Under the pieces are notes generated by a model that searched no databases, was not told the DNA's origin, and saw only the letters and a list, made by a program, of their open reading frames with translations. A stretch of 64,000 nt of DNA from a candidate division KSB1 bacterium (lineage in GTDB: Bacteria > Zhuqueibacterota > JdFR-76 > DREG01). A program made the translations under genes and the position numbers. The stretch lies in NCBI GenBank assembly GCA_022566355.1, contig JADFJB010000003.1, forward strand, positions 1-64,000. The letters are read 5' to 3'. Shown in pieces: positions 17,978-27,282 of the stretch; the stretch's first letter is position 1; each line of letters opens with the position of its first letter.

Positions 17978-20206
17978 TTATTTTATTACAACAAACCTAC
18001 CGACTTTTTGATCTCCATTATCAGATTCGACTGAATAGAGGTAAATGCCGCTTGCAATCGGTCTGGTGTTTCTTGAAAGTAAGTTCCACCGAGCTCGGGA
18101 TGACATAGGATCGTCATGCCGGATGGTATCGACCAAATCACCATCCACGGTAAATATTCGAATGGTGCATTTTGCCGGGACATTTACAAAATCGATAACG
18201 CGGAAGTTTTCGACTGCAACATTATTCGGTAATCCAAAATCCTCAAAACCGGAACGCTCTATATAAGGATTAGGCTCAGTCCAGATCTCTTGATCACCAA
18301 AACCTCCTGAAGTCTCTGCTGCTGGTGAGGCGGCTATTTTAATTCCATTTATTAGTGGGCTCGAGGCTAAGGTTTCGATTCCAAATGAGGGGGCGCCGCG
18401 ATCAAAAGAAACTACTGCATAAGTGTATTCCAAACCATTTGGAACGTGGTCAACATAAGTGAAAGATAAACCTGTGTTGCGGCCTAAGTCATTATCCGGT
18501 AAATCATATTCTGCTAATATTTCAAAGGTTCCTAAAATACCGGTTGCACTTCTTAATACGCGGAATCCTTCGAAGTCCTTACTTTCATCTTCGGGTGTAT
18601 TCGGATCATCTGAAACAAATGGATCTTTAAAGTTCAATGGCAAATTAGGATCGTTTGCATCGTAGCCCGGGCTTGAGGGATCTGCTTCCGACCAATCCAG
18701 GGTTATTGTATGGTCGCCAGGGGTAACCTTGAGTGGTGGTGATGGCGGAGGTGGCGGACCTGTAAAATCAGGAACCCCGTCCCCGGTATCGATAACGCCG
18801 TCACCGTCCAAATCGTCACCGAAATAGCCATCTCCGTCGGTGTCGACGCCCGGGTTATCAAACATAATTCCTGCCATAAAGGCATTTCGACCTAAATCTA
18901 CAAAAGATGCCGGGTCGAATGAGCCCAATGCTTGTGATATGGCAGCATCACCTTCACCGCCAATAATAGCATAGGTGAATAAAACAGTATCACCAGGGGC
19001 AAAGATCTTAACTGTCTGACCAAACATTGGATCGCTCGGGTCAGATATGGTTTCTTCCGTAGCTCCAAGAGGACCGAAAGAAATTAAAAATCGTGAGTTA
19101 TCATTGGGATCGACACCAGCCGGAATATTTGGATTAAACTCCAGTGTCTCCGGATCGAATTGAGGATCATCAAAGGATCCATTACTCATGAAGACGTATT
19201 TTTCAACGTCAACTTCCGGGGTGCCGACTTGCTCTCCATCATTTGGATCACCGGTATAAACGTTAGGTGTTATCGGTCCCCAGTCGTTTTTTGTGCTGAT
19301 GTCGGAATCACTCATCCACCAGTTAAAAGAAACCTGGCCTTCTTCTGCTGTTGGCCGTAAAACCCGAACCCCTACAACACCGGGCATGCAACCATCATCT
19401 CCATCAGGCTCCACAACCCAGGAAGTATTTACTCTATCACCAGTGGAATTAAATTGCATAAATCCTGTGGCGTCATCTCTTTGGGACGCGTTTCCTATAC
19501 AGCCCATGTCATTGTCGGCAAAAAATCCAGCATAAGCATTCCTGATACGGTTATTCCCGATATTTATGATCACCAGGTCGAAAAAGACAATATCCTCGGC
19601 AAAAGATAGGGAAAACTGGTAACTTTTTTCGATTATTTCCAAACCGAGTGCACGTTGGTGTTTGGGTGGAGCAAATGGAAAGCCGGCAGCATTTAAAAAA
19701 GTATCTGAATATACCGCTATAAAGTCTTCTTCCGAGACCGCATCCGGATGGAAGAATGGACTACTCACAAGCGAAGAGCGAACTTCGATTGCCGAGCGAT
19801 CGTCAGGATAATGAGGAAAGGTCTCAGCAAAATCTACAACACTCCAGGCTGAAGTGCCCTCGGAAACCAGGGTATCTAAATCACCGGGGTCATTTAAATC
19901 GGGGCCGCTGGTTGCATCGGATGGTACAATACCGCCGAACCACAATGCGCCGCGATTGATATACCGTGCCTGTCGGCCTACGAGGTCGGTACCAGGCCAG
20001 AACACACCACCCGTTGAATTCGTACCAAACTGACCAAAATTGGTGACCATGACCCATATTTTCCCATTTCTATGCTGTCTTGAATCGGCAAAATAATTTG
20101 CAAATTGTGCGAACAGGTTTCCGCTGGATAAGAATAATAACACCATAAGGAAACCTATGCCGCGACTAATCAATTTCGTTTTCATAATTGCTCCTTTATT
20201 AAACAC
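17978..20206 (-). CDS. Large secreted protein with T9SS/FlgD-like C-terminus (copy 2)
   Basis: This 742-residue protein is a paralogue of the gene at 14577-16775. It has the same architecture: signal peptide, beta-rich body, acidic calcium-type loop (DTDGDGYFGDDLDGDG), Fn3-like segment (VTPGDHTITLDWSEADPS) and C-terminal sorting module ending VGRFVVIK. The annotated first codons (MFNKGAIMKTKL) include an internal Met at residue 8 that better fits the signal peptide; the ATG at 20185 is preceded by AAAGGAGCAATT, so 20185 is the more likely start. The function is unknown. It is probably surface-exposed and delivered with help from the adjacent PorV-like protein. Confidence 0.8.
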   Translation of the reverse strand: MFNKGAIMKTKLISRGIGFLMVLLFLSSGNLFAQFANYFADSRQHRNGKIWVMVTNFGQFGTNSTGGVFWPGTDLVGRQARYINRGALWFGGIVPSDATSGPDLNDPGDLDTLVSEGTSAWSVVDFAETFPHYPDDRSAIEVRSSLVSSPFFHPDAVSEEDFIAVYSDTFLNAAGFPFAPPKHQRALGLEIIEKSYQFSLSFAEDIVFFDLVIINIGNNRIRNAYAGFFADNDMGCIGNASQRDDATGFMQFNSTGDRVNTSWVVEPDGDDGCMPGVVGVRVLRPTAEEGQVSFNWWMSDSDISTKNDWGPITPNVYTGDPNDGEQVGTPEVDVEKYVFMSNGSFDDPQFDPETLEFNPNIPAGVDPNDNSRFLISFGPLGATEETISDPSDPMFGQTVKIFAPGDTVLFTYAIIGGEGDAAISQALGSFDPASFVDLGRNAFMAGIMFDNPGVDTDGDGYFGDDLDGDGVIDTGDGVPDFTGPPPPPSPPLKVTPGDHTITLDWSEADPSSPGYDANDPNLPLNFKDPFVSDDPNTPEDESKDFEGFRVLRSATGILGTFEILAEYDLPDNDLGRNTGLSFTYVDHVPNGLEYTYAVVSFDRGAPSFGIETLASSPLINGIKIAASPAAETSGGFGDQEIWTEPNPYIERSGFEDFGLPNNVAVENFRVIDFVNVPAKCTIRIFTVDGDLVDTIRHDDPMSSRARWNLLSRNTRPIASGIYLYSVESDNGDQKVGRFVVIK

Positions 20207-20240
20207 CTAATTTTTTGCATTATGCTTATCTGAATTAAAA

Positions 20241-23200
20241 TTAAAACCGCAAGCCAAATCCAAATAGAATTTGCCTGGGTGGGCCTAATTGATTCGGTTG
20301 TAGATCCCGAGGGGTACCGTCTCCCTCAATATTACCGTGGGGAAAGGTTTTGGTTTCTAAAACATTTGTTTCCGGATTTTCAATTGTGCAAGTGATACAA
20401 CGGTGAGCGTCATCGCCTTGTAAGAAGAGAACATTTCTTCTATTAAACAGGTTGTTGACATCCAAATAGAATGTTGCAAAAATATCAGACATGAGTTTGA
20501 AGTCCTTTCGAAAACGAAGATCCAACTCGCTGAAATAGGACAGCCGCTCGTTATTTACGATTCTACTAGGGTCGAGTTCGCTATCAAGAGTAAAAGGCTG
20601 ACCACTGCCGTAGCGCCAAAATAAAGTCAGTGAGGCACGATCGATCGTCGTTCCAAACAGATCGATACCTCGGCCGGCAGGTAATTCAAACCGGATATTG
20701 GCATTAATGGTATGACGTTGATCCCAACTCGAATTAATTTCATTTATGTTTGAGTAGGGTATAGTAGAGTTTGTTAAGTTAAACGTTGATGATCGTGCGG
20801 TGGCCCACATGAGAGTATAATTAATATTGGCGGCATAATAATTACTAAATCGTTTTATGAGATCAAATTCGAATCCGCGGTCCTGACCATAGTCTTTGTT
20901 CACTAAAATGCGAAACGGAGCCGCTTCCGGACCAAAAATTTCCGAGTTGATTTGGTTGCGGATATCTTTATAAAATCCGGTTACGCCAATTTTGAGATCA
21001 TCTGTTAGTTGGTGATCGAAACCGATTTCATAAGAAATGGTTTCTTCTGCCTCGAGGTCGGGATTACCAAAAGTGTTTAGCTGGTTCTGGAATACACGAA
21101 AACGATTTTGCCGGCGGTACAATTCACTCAAGGTAGGTATTTGTACGAACCGTCCATAGAAGAAGTATAACCTGCTGCGATCTGTGATTGGATGTGATAA
21201 ACCAAGCCGGGGTGAAAAGTAATTTTTAGTGTTAATGCGCTTTTTTTCAGAATCTTCGGTTAAAAAGGCTTCACCCTGTTCAAATACCTGGGCGCCAGCA
21301 TCAAAACGATCGAATCGAAAGCCGATATTAGCAATTAATGATTCGAATTCGATTTTATCCTGAATATAAACAGCGCCTGAATTGGGGTAGCGGATATAAA
21401 AATCCCGCAATGAACCGGAGGTGATATATGGGCCATTGTCCGGTGGATTTACACGGCGGGAAGGCACTTTACTATCGGCATCGCTAATTTGCTGCTGCTG
21501 CAATATACTATAGTCCCAATTAAAGCCAATTTTTACTTCGTTATGCCTGTTAAACTGGGTAAGGTAATCGACTTTTAAAGAATATTTTCGGGTATCATGT
21601 TGTGACCAATCATCTCCATACCCAACTGCATTAAAAGCAGTACGGGGGTCTAATCTCCCTAATTTTTCATCTGCAGAGTCTATGGCATCCAGGAATCCAT
21701 CAGGATTTCCACTGTTGGTCGTGCCAAAATCTGCTCCCAGTCCGTCTAAAAGACGATTGTTCATTGCATCGGGCAGTAATCTGATGCCATTTCTCATACC
21801 CGGATAGGTTTCTCTGAAATTGTCTAATAAGGCAATCTTTACTTGATAAAACGTTTTAGGGCTTAGAGTATGGCTCCAGCTAAAAACGGTATTGGAATTC
21901 CTGCCCTCCGTTTGAGTCGTGCGTTCCGGCAGCCATTTCCAGGTGTTGTGATTATGGCTATCCCGCCAGAATTGCGAGCCGGTAAAACTAAGGCTGGTAT
22001 TAATCTGGTTATTCACCCGGTAACTTACGCGGGCGCTATAGTTTAAATCATTCCTGAATCTGCCACCCCAATCGATACCCAGAAAATTTTGTTGGAACGG
22101 ATGATCCACCTGCCTGGGATTTACTAAGGTGAGATCACCGCTAGGCGCTTCACCGGGTTCTTCAATCTTACCTTCTTCAAAGGTGAATTGTTCATCGAAT
22201 GTAGTTAGTTGACCGCTTTGATCCTCGTTAGGGAGGTATCCATCCGTGCTAAAAGCCGTTCCTGAGATAAAAAAGTTCACCTTACCTTGCAAGCCGGTAA
22301 AACCCAATGCCGGTAAAATCCTATTGGTGATTGGCTCCGGACCGCCCAAATTGAATTCTGTTCGATCTGAGTTAAACGAATTGCTGCGAACGCCAGGTCC
22401 TATTCCCTTAAAATAATCTGTAGATAACACGTCCAGGGGATTTTCAGCGCCGGAAAGTACATCTGATGGGAAGCGGCCGCTGCCAGTAATATGGTCGGTA
22501 AAATGTGCAATTCTACCGGATAACTTTGGGCCACCGCCCCGGGTAATAATGTTTACTACTCCTGATTGTGTATTGCCATATTCCGCTTGGAAACCACCCG
22601 TTAAAAGCTCGATTTCCTGCACAGCATATTTACCAATGCTTACGATTTCACTATTAAACAGAGGATCGTTCACTGACATTCCGTCTACAAGGTATACAAC
22701 CTCACCGGAACGACCGCCGCGAGCATGAATTTCTTCACCCTCGCCGACGATGCCAGGCATCAATGAGATGGCGTCGGTGACGGTTGAGACGTTAGGAAGA
22801 TCTTCGATTTCGGCTGCAGTTATTCGAGTAGAAGAAGACGTCATATCTTTAATAACGAGGGGTCGTTCGGAGACGATCGTCACGGCTTCACCTAATAATG
22901 TAGTGATTTCAAGGTTAAAATTAATAGTGGTCGTCAAATCCGCCGAAACTTGTACATTGGTTGTCCGAACTTTTTTGTAACCAATCACACTGGAAACAAC
23001 CGTATACGTACCCGGCCGCATCTTCAAGATCGTATAATAACCGTTTATATCTGTTGCTGCACCCTGGGTTGTACCTTCGATAATGACATTAGCGCCAGGT
23101 ATTGGGTCGCCTGTTTGTCCATCAACAACCCGGCCGGCAATTTTACCTGTTTCACCGAAATTGGCGGCTTGTACAAAGCCGATACTAAAAACAACGGTGA

Positions 23201-23246
23201 AACAGAGTAAAAACCCGCTAACTTTAAATAGTGTTTTAAGTTTCAT
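20241..23246 (-). CDS. SusC-like TonB-dependent receptor with CarboxypepD_reg domain
   Basis: This 1001-residue protein begins with a signal peptide (to about residue 27). A carboxypeptidase-regulatory-like domain follows at about 35-115 (GKIAGRVVDGQTGDPIPGANV, GYYTILKMRPGTYTV). The plug domain spans about 125-235 (EIEDLPNVSTVTDAISLMPG, IHARGGRSGEVVYLVDGMSV, LTGGFQAEYGNTQSGVVNI) and a large barrel ends in LFGFGLRF. The terminal Phe is typical of BAM-inserted barrels. It should import or display an unknown ligand. The two following upstream genes encode lipoproteins, an arrangement reminiscent of SusC/SusD pairs although neither is a recognisable SusD. Confidence 0.9.
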   Translation of the reverse strand: MKLKTLFKVSGFLLCFTVVFSIGFVQAANFGETGKIAGRVVDGQTGDPIPGANVIIEGTTQGAATDINGYYTILKMRPGTYTVVSSVIGYKKVRTTNVQVSADLTTTINFNLEITTLLGEAVTIVSERPLVIKDMTSSSTRITAAEIEDLPNVSTVTDAISLMPGIVGEGEEIHARGGRSGEVVYLVDGMSVNDPLFNSEIVSIGKYAVQEIELLTGGFQAEYGNTQSGVVNIITRGGGPKLSGRIAHFTDHITGSGRFPSDVLSGAENPLDVLSTDYFKGIGPGVRSNSFNSDRTEFNLGGPEPITNRILPALGFTGLQGKVNFFISGTAFSTDGYLPNEDQSGQLTTFDEQFTFEEGKIEEPGEAPSGDLTLVNPRQVDHPFQQNFLGIDWGGRFRNDLNYSARVSYRVNNQINTSLSFTGSQFWRDSHNHNTWKWLPERTTQTEGRNSNTVFSWSHTLSPKTFYQVKIALLDNFRETYPGMRNGIRLLPDAMNNRLLDGLGADFGTTNSGNPDGFLDAIDSADEKLGRLDPRTAFNAVGYGDDWSQHDTRKYSLKVDYLTQFNRHNEVKIGFNWDYSILQQQQISDADSKVPSRRVNPPDNGPYITSGSLRDFYIRYPNSGAVYIQDKIEFESLIANIGFRFDRFDAGAQVFEQGEAFLTEDSEKKRINTKNYFSPRLGLSHPITDRSRLYFFYGRFVQIPTLSELYRRQNRFRVFQNQLNTFGNPDLEAEETISYEIGFDHQLTDDLKIGVTGFYKDIRNQINSEIFGPEAAPFRILVNKDYGQDRGFEFDLIKRFSNYYAANINYTLMWATARSSTFNLTNSTIPYSNINEINSSWDQRHTINANIRFELPAGRGIDLFGTTIDRASLTLFWRYGSGQPFTLDSELDPSRIVNNERLSYFSELDLRFRKDFKLMSDIFATFYLDVNNLFNRRNVLFLQGDDAHRCITCTIENPETNVLETKTFPHGNIEGDGTPRDLQPNQLGPPRQILFGFGLRF

Positions 23247-23276
23247 AGCTAGGTCTCCTTTTTTTTAGTGATATTT

Positions 23277-24716
23277 TTATTGTCCCATTTCTCTCATAAT
23301 TTCTTGTGCCAATGCCGTTGAATTGCGCAGGCTGGCTTTTACGTTGGAATTTTCAAATAACGGAAAAGTCATAAAAACCACTTCTGTATTTGTGCCGCCT
23401 ACCGGGAAGCGTAATGCAACATTCCCTATTTCATCTTGCAGACCACCTTTGCCGATATAAATAATTTCTGCATCTGGACCAGGAAAGAATTCGTCAACAT
23501 CACCAGACTGAACGTCTATAGTAACCCGTGGAAAGTTGACCGGATCACCCAATGTATTATCTGCAAAACTAAATTTAAGATCGCCGTCAAAATCGCCTGC
23601 ACGGCTCCATCTTATTGTGGGATCGATTAGTGTGTCACCTGTCGCACCAGCCACATGTAGATAGACTACTTCAAATTCCGTTGGATCGGGCGGATTACTG
23701 TGATTATTACCCGGTCCTGCGGGAGATGAAAAGATTTCCATAATTCCCTGGCCCATAATCCAGAGCTTTCCACCGCCATCCGCAAATTCGGAAAGTTGAA
23801 CCGGAGCTTCCGGGTAAGCATCGCCAATTTCGTGCCACATGGAAGATCCACTTCCATATAACACAGCTACCTGGAATGGAGTTAAATCAGCAGTTACTGG
23901 GATTCCTTGCTCGGCGATATCCCAGGTATCGAAGGCAAAACCTTCGAGAATAGCGGCATAGAAACCATCTTCATCGATTTCATCCAAGACGCTGCCCTGG
24001 GGATTATCATCGACAATAAGGACAGTAGGGAGTTTTACTTCATATTCTATCTCGGTGGTTGAGACCTCGCCATCATTGTCCTGGGCTTCCAATGTAAAGG
24101 TATAAGTATCGGGCGCAGCAGGTACAACGAATCCGGCTGTCGTTCCTAAAGCAAATTCACCAAAAGCTCCACCCTCTGTGCTGCGCCAGCGATAGCCGGT
24201 AATTGAACCGAATTTGTCCGGATCTGTACCGCTCCATTGAAACTTTGCGGTTTGACCGGGAGCATAAGCCGGGGTTGCACCGCTGCCGCCCGAAGAGGCG
24301 CTGCCGCGGGCGCCGGAAATGAGGACTTGTGGAGGTCCTGTATTGGCGCCAACATTGAATGTCCTGGAGACTGTGGCTGTCTCACTTCCGCCGGTTGCAG
24401 TTACCGTAAATGTATAACTACCCGAAGGCTGCCCATTATATGTTTTTGATATTTCATTTGTAGATACAAGTGAAGCATCAACCCCTGATAATTGAATCTG
24501 AAAGCTTACACTTGCTCCCCCACCACGTGCTCGCCATTCGAAGGAGAAGCGCGAATTATTTAATATGGTTCCGCCCTCTGCGGGACCTGCAATAATCTCG
24601 ACTATAAGCGCCTGGGTAAAGGCTGTTATGGTTTTATCATCCTTGGCGCAGGAAAACAAAAGCGCCAAAGATAGTATGAAGTAAGGAGCGCTTCTCTTAA
24701 TTATTGTTTTTAACAT
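23277..24716 (-). CDS. Ig-repeat lipoprotein with Rossmann-like C-terminal domain
   Basis: This 479-residue protein has a lipoprotein signal ending LALLFSC (C23). Two Ig/PKD-like modules follow (about residues 35-125 and 130-225: FEWRARGGGASVSFQIQLSG, AKFQWSGTDPDKFGSITGYRW). The C-terminal half starts VLIVDDNPQG and continues AVLYGSGSSMW..LSEFADGGGKLWIMGQGIME, which looks like a ThuA/GATase-type alpha-beta fold. It shares this plan with the next gene upstream, and both lie just upstream of the SusC-like receptor. Likely an outer-membrane lipoprotein; ligand and function are unknown. The spacing of 30 bp to the receptor supports an operon. Confidence 0.75.
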   Translation of the reverse strand: MLKTIIKRSAPYFILSLALLFSCAKDDKTITAFTQALIVEIIAGPAEGGTILNNSRFSFEWRARGGGASVSFQIQLSGVDASLVSTNEISKTYNGQPSGSYTFTVTATGGSETATVSRTFNVGANTGPPQVLISGARGSASSGGSGATPAYAPGQTAKFQWSGTDPDKFGSITGYRWRSTEGGAFGEFALGTTAGFVVPAAPDTYTFTLEAQDNDGEVSTTEIEYEVKLPTVLIVDDNPQGSVLDEIDEDGFYAAILEGFAFDTWDIAEQGIPVTADLTPFQVAVLYGSGSSMWHEIGDAYPEAPVQLSEFADGGGKLWIMGQGIMEIFSSPAGPGNNHSNPPDPTEFEVVYLHVAGATGDTLIDPTIRWSRAGDFDGDLKFSFADNTLGDPVNFPRVTIDVQSGDVDEFFPGPDAEIIYIGKGGLQDEIGNVALRFPVGGTNTEVVFMTFPLFENSNVKASLRNSTALAQEIMREMGQ

Positions 24717-24764
24717 ATTAGAATCTCCTAAAATTTAAGTCCTTCATATCATATTTTAAAATGT

Positions 24765-26675
24765 TTACAGTTCTCCAAAAAAATTTCTCAGGATATATTC
24801 AAAATTACTTGCAGCGCCGGCGTAGTTCTGTCCATAGATTCGGCCGGCGATGTATACAAAATTACTTTTCGTTTCATCAGTACCGGGTGTGGGCAGCGTA
24901 ACTTCACTCCTGCTGGTATATACCAGGTTCGGATGTGCCCAGACACTTAAACCGCGCACAAAACTGAATGGTGAGGTACCACCCTCTTCCATGGTCGTAG
25001 CGCTGCTGCGATGAGCAAATAACATAGTATGAGTAAATGAAGACTTGGTGTAGCTGGACATACCGTCCCAATCGGTTACGGTGCCATCGTCACTGGAATT
25101 CAAGAATCCACCGCCCCCAGAGAATACTGCGGTTGCACTCATACTGCGTGTAAAAGGTGTCATCTCAACGAGTCCAGGAAAAACCGGAATATATTCTCTT
25201 ATTCTTACCCTGCCGGAGGTAAACCCCTCCCGTCCGGAAATATTGGCATAAGAAATTAAGGCACTATCGAAAAAGTTGTCACCGTTTCGGGTTGCAAGGA
25301 GCACATTTCCTCCAGCTTGTAGATAAGCTAAAATGGGCGTTCCCTGCCAATCTGCCAGATCACCCTGAAAATTGTTACCCAGCCAGACCACAGACGAGTA
25401 TTTTGCCAGAACATCCGGAGATATTGGACCCGATCCAATTGATGCAGGGACTGTAGTGGGAACATGTTGTCCCGGGAAGAGATCCCAGAAAGCTCCAACG
25501 GTAAGCTCTCCAAAATAAGCCTTTGCTGCATAACCATCATGGGGGAGGGGATCATAGCTACCCCAGGTGATGCCGTTAACAAGAAGGAAACCCTCGTCGA
25601 ATGTTGGTAAAGCTACACTGATTTTGTTTGATTGTATGACGACAGCCCCACCCGCATCTCGCAATGCCAGGAAGACAGTATGTTCGCCTGCCGGCATATC
25701 GATGCTGGCAGAAACCGGATCGCTATAGGATAACCATTCAGTGCCGGAAAATGCGTACGATCCATCGGCGTTTAAGGTTTCATCGTTTAAAGAGTAGGAG
25801 TAGTTAGAAACAGCGCCGGTATAATAGGCTGTTTCTCCACGCCAGGTAAAAACTGCAGCTGCTCCCGCGAACCAGCCACCTCCATCCGTTGGACCAGTGG
25901 ATTGTTGTAATATCGGAGAAAACCCACTGCCAACAAAAAAGCTTCGAGTGTCTGGTGTCTCATCTCGAGCGCCATAATTATCGATGGATTGCACGGCAAA
26001 TACATGATTGCCTTCCGCAAACACATTGCCCAGGACAACGCTAAATTCTACACTGGCTTTGCCATCTGAGTCAGCCGCGATAATTGTCTCGGCTCCGCCA
26101 TCGACGGTATAGGCAAATTCTATTACTTGGCCATTTTCGTCAGACCCGGATATTCCAAAAGTCACACCTCCACCTGTAGTGGCTCCATTCGCAGGGCCTG
26201 ACACAATCGAGGTAATAGGCGATTTATTTGCCAGAATCTCAGCAAGGCTCAACTTGGCAACCGCTGGTGTAGGATCTTCCGCACCCTCGTTGTCTTTGGA
26301 TTTGACTTCCACAGTGTGTTCATCTGTTGCTGAAGTGAATGTAATCGTTCCTGAAAAAAACTGTTTGACTGTCCAGTTGGAATAATCCCCGCCATCTAAG
26401 CGAACAGCAAAACTGTCCACTGACCCATCCAGATCGGTACCAGTATATTCTACCGTAAAAGAAAAATCTCCTAAATTAGTCACAACCCCAAGGGTATCTG
26501 TTTCCAGATCCACTTTTTTCAATATTTTTGACGTGATCGATGTTTCCGGAGCTTGATTTACTCCTTTCGCATCAAACTTTGTCGGTCCGTCACCACAGCT
26601 CCAAAGAAACAATAAACTTATAACCAGGAGCAATGGGAAAGCCTTCTTACCATCATGTAAGATTTCTTTAAGCAT
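24765..26675 (-). CDS. Ig-repeat lipoprotein with Rossmann-like C-terminal domain (longer paralogue)
   Basis: This 636-residue protein has a lipobox LLFLWSC (C27). Several Ig-like modules discuss the same pattern as its neighbour (FSFTVEYTGTDLDGSVDSF, VTFGISGSDENGQVIEFAY, AVFTWRGETAYYTGAVSNY). The C-terminal domain has SSVVWLGNNFQGD and ILAYLQAGGNVLLATRNG, resembling the ThuA/GATase-like fold of the 479-residue paralogue. It is first gene of the minus-strand envelope locus and is transcribed divergently from the XRE-cupin regulator. Likely anchored to the outer membrane as an accessory to the SusC-like receptor; no enzyme residues are recognised. Confidence 0.72.
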   Translation of the reverse strand: MLKEILHDGKKAFPLLLVISLLFLWSCGDGPTKFDAKGVNQAPETSITSKILKKVDLETDTLGVVTNLGDFSFTVEYTGTDLDGSVDSFAVRLDGGDYSNWTVKQFFSGTITFTSATDEHTVEVKSKDNEGAEDPTPAVAKLSLAEILANKSPITSIVSGPANGATTGGGVTFGISGSDENGQVIEFAYTVDGGAETIIAADSDGKASVEFSVVLGNVFAEGNHVFAVQSIDNYGARDETPDTRSFFVGSGFSPILQQSTGPTDGGGWFAGAAAVFTWRGETAYYTGAVSNYSYSLNDETLNADGSYAFSGTEWLSYSDPVSASIDMPAGEHTVFLALRDAGGAVVIQSNKISVALPTFDEGFLLVNGITWGSYDPLPHDGYAAKAYFGELTVGAFWDLFPGQHVPTTVPASIGSGPISPDVLAKYSSVVWLGNNFQGDLADWQGTPILAYLQAGGNVLLATRNGDNFFDSALISYANISGREGFTSGRVRIREYIPVFPGLVEMTPFTRSMSATAVFSGGGGFLNSSDDGTVTDWDGMSSYTKSSFTHTMLFAHRSSATTMEEGGTSPFSFVRGLSVWAHPNLVYTSRSEVTLPTPGTDETKSNFVYIAGRIYGQNYAGAASNFEYILRNFFGEL

Positions 26676-27282
26676 CTGCAGCCCTCCTCAAGGTTAGAGA
26701 ATAATAAATATTATAGTTAATTATAATAATGTACTTTTAGAAATTGTATTTTACTAAGTAGAAATCCGAAAAAATCAGCTACAAGAACAACCAATACATA
26801 AAACTAATAATACTTGGGCAGAGTACGTTTCTGTTGTTAGGAAAGGAAACATTGAAATACGACTTGAATATTTTGAAGAATGATAATTGATTCACAGGAT
26901 TTGTAGCAATTTTTTTGAATGACCACCTCCGAACTTTATTTCAATTATTAACTTATTGTAGTTATTGTAGAAAATTAAAACATGATTGTCAAGAAAAAAA
27001 TTTCAATTATCAAATTTTTTTATTAATATATCTAACAAAGCACATCATATCTTACAATATGCAACCTTAAATCCATATTTGCACTGAGGTGAATTTGATT
27101 ACGGTTCTGTGTTTAGTAATGTTCCAAGTTCTGTGTTTAGTAATGTTCCAAAAATTTATGATCTACAGAAAATATTTGTTTCTTCATTGCATTCTCGTTC
27201 AAGAAATATTACAATAAGGGTCTTAAAAATTTGGCTCATTTGTTCGTATACCTCGAAAAATGTTAAATCCGGAAAAGGTGTC
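26676..27282. other. Divergent regulatory region, AT-rich
   Basis: This separates the lipoprotein gene (leftward) from the XRE-cupin regulator (rightward). It has no convincing gene. An ORF can be extended upstream of the regulator to 27109, but it runs through a tandem DNA repeat and has no ribosome site. The stretch must hold the promoter of the 12-kb envelope locus. Confidence 0.5.
27104..27151. repeat. Perfect 24-bp tandem duplication upstream of regulator
   Basis: The unit GTTCTGTGTTTAG plus TAATGTTCCAA (24 bp) occurs twice back to back, at 27104-27127 and 27128-27151, without a mismatch. It lies 132 bp before the start codon of the XRE-cupin regulator. Two identical helically phased sites (24 bp, about 2.3 turns) could be operators for that regulator; a chance recent duplication is also possible. 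Confidence 0.6.

Noticed and set aside
27109-27282. N-terminal extension of the XRE-cupin regulator
   Set aside because: It translates the 24-bp tandem repeat (MFSNVPSS VFSNVP), lacks a ribosome site and would put 58 foreign residues ahead of the HTH domain.
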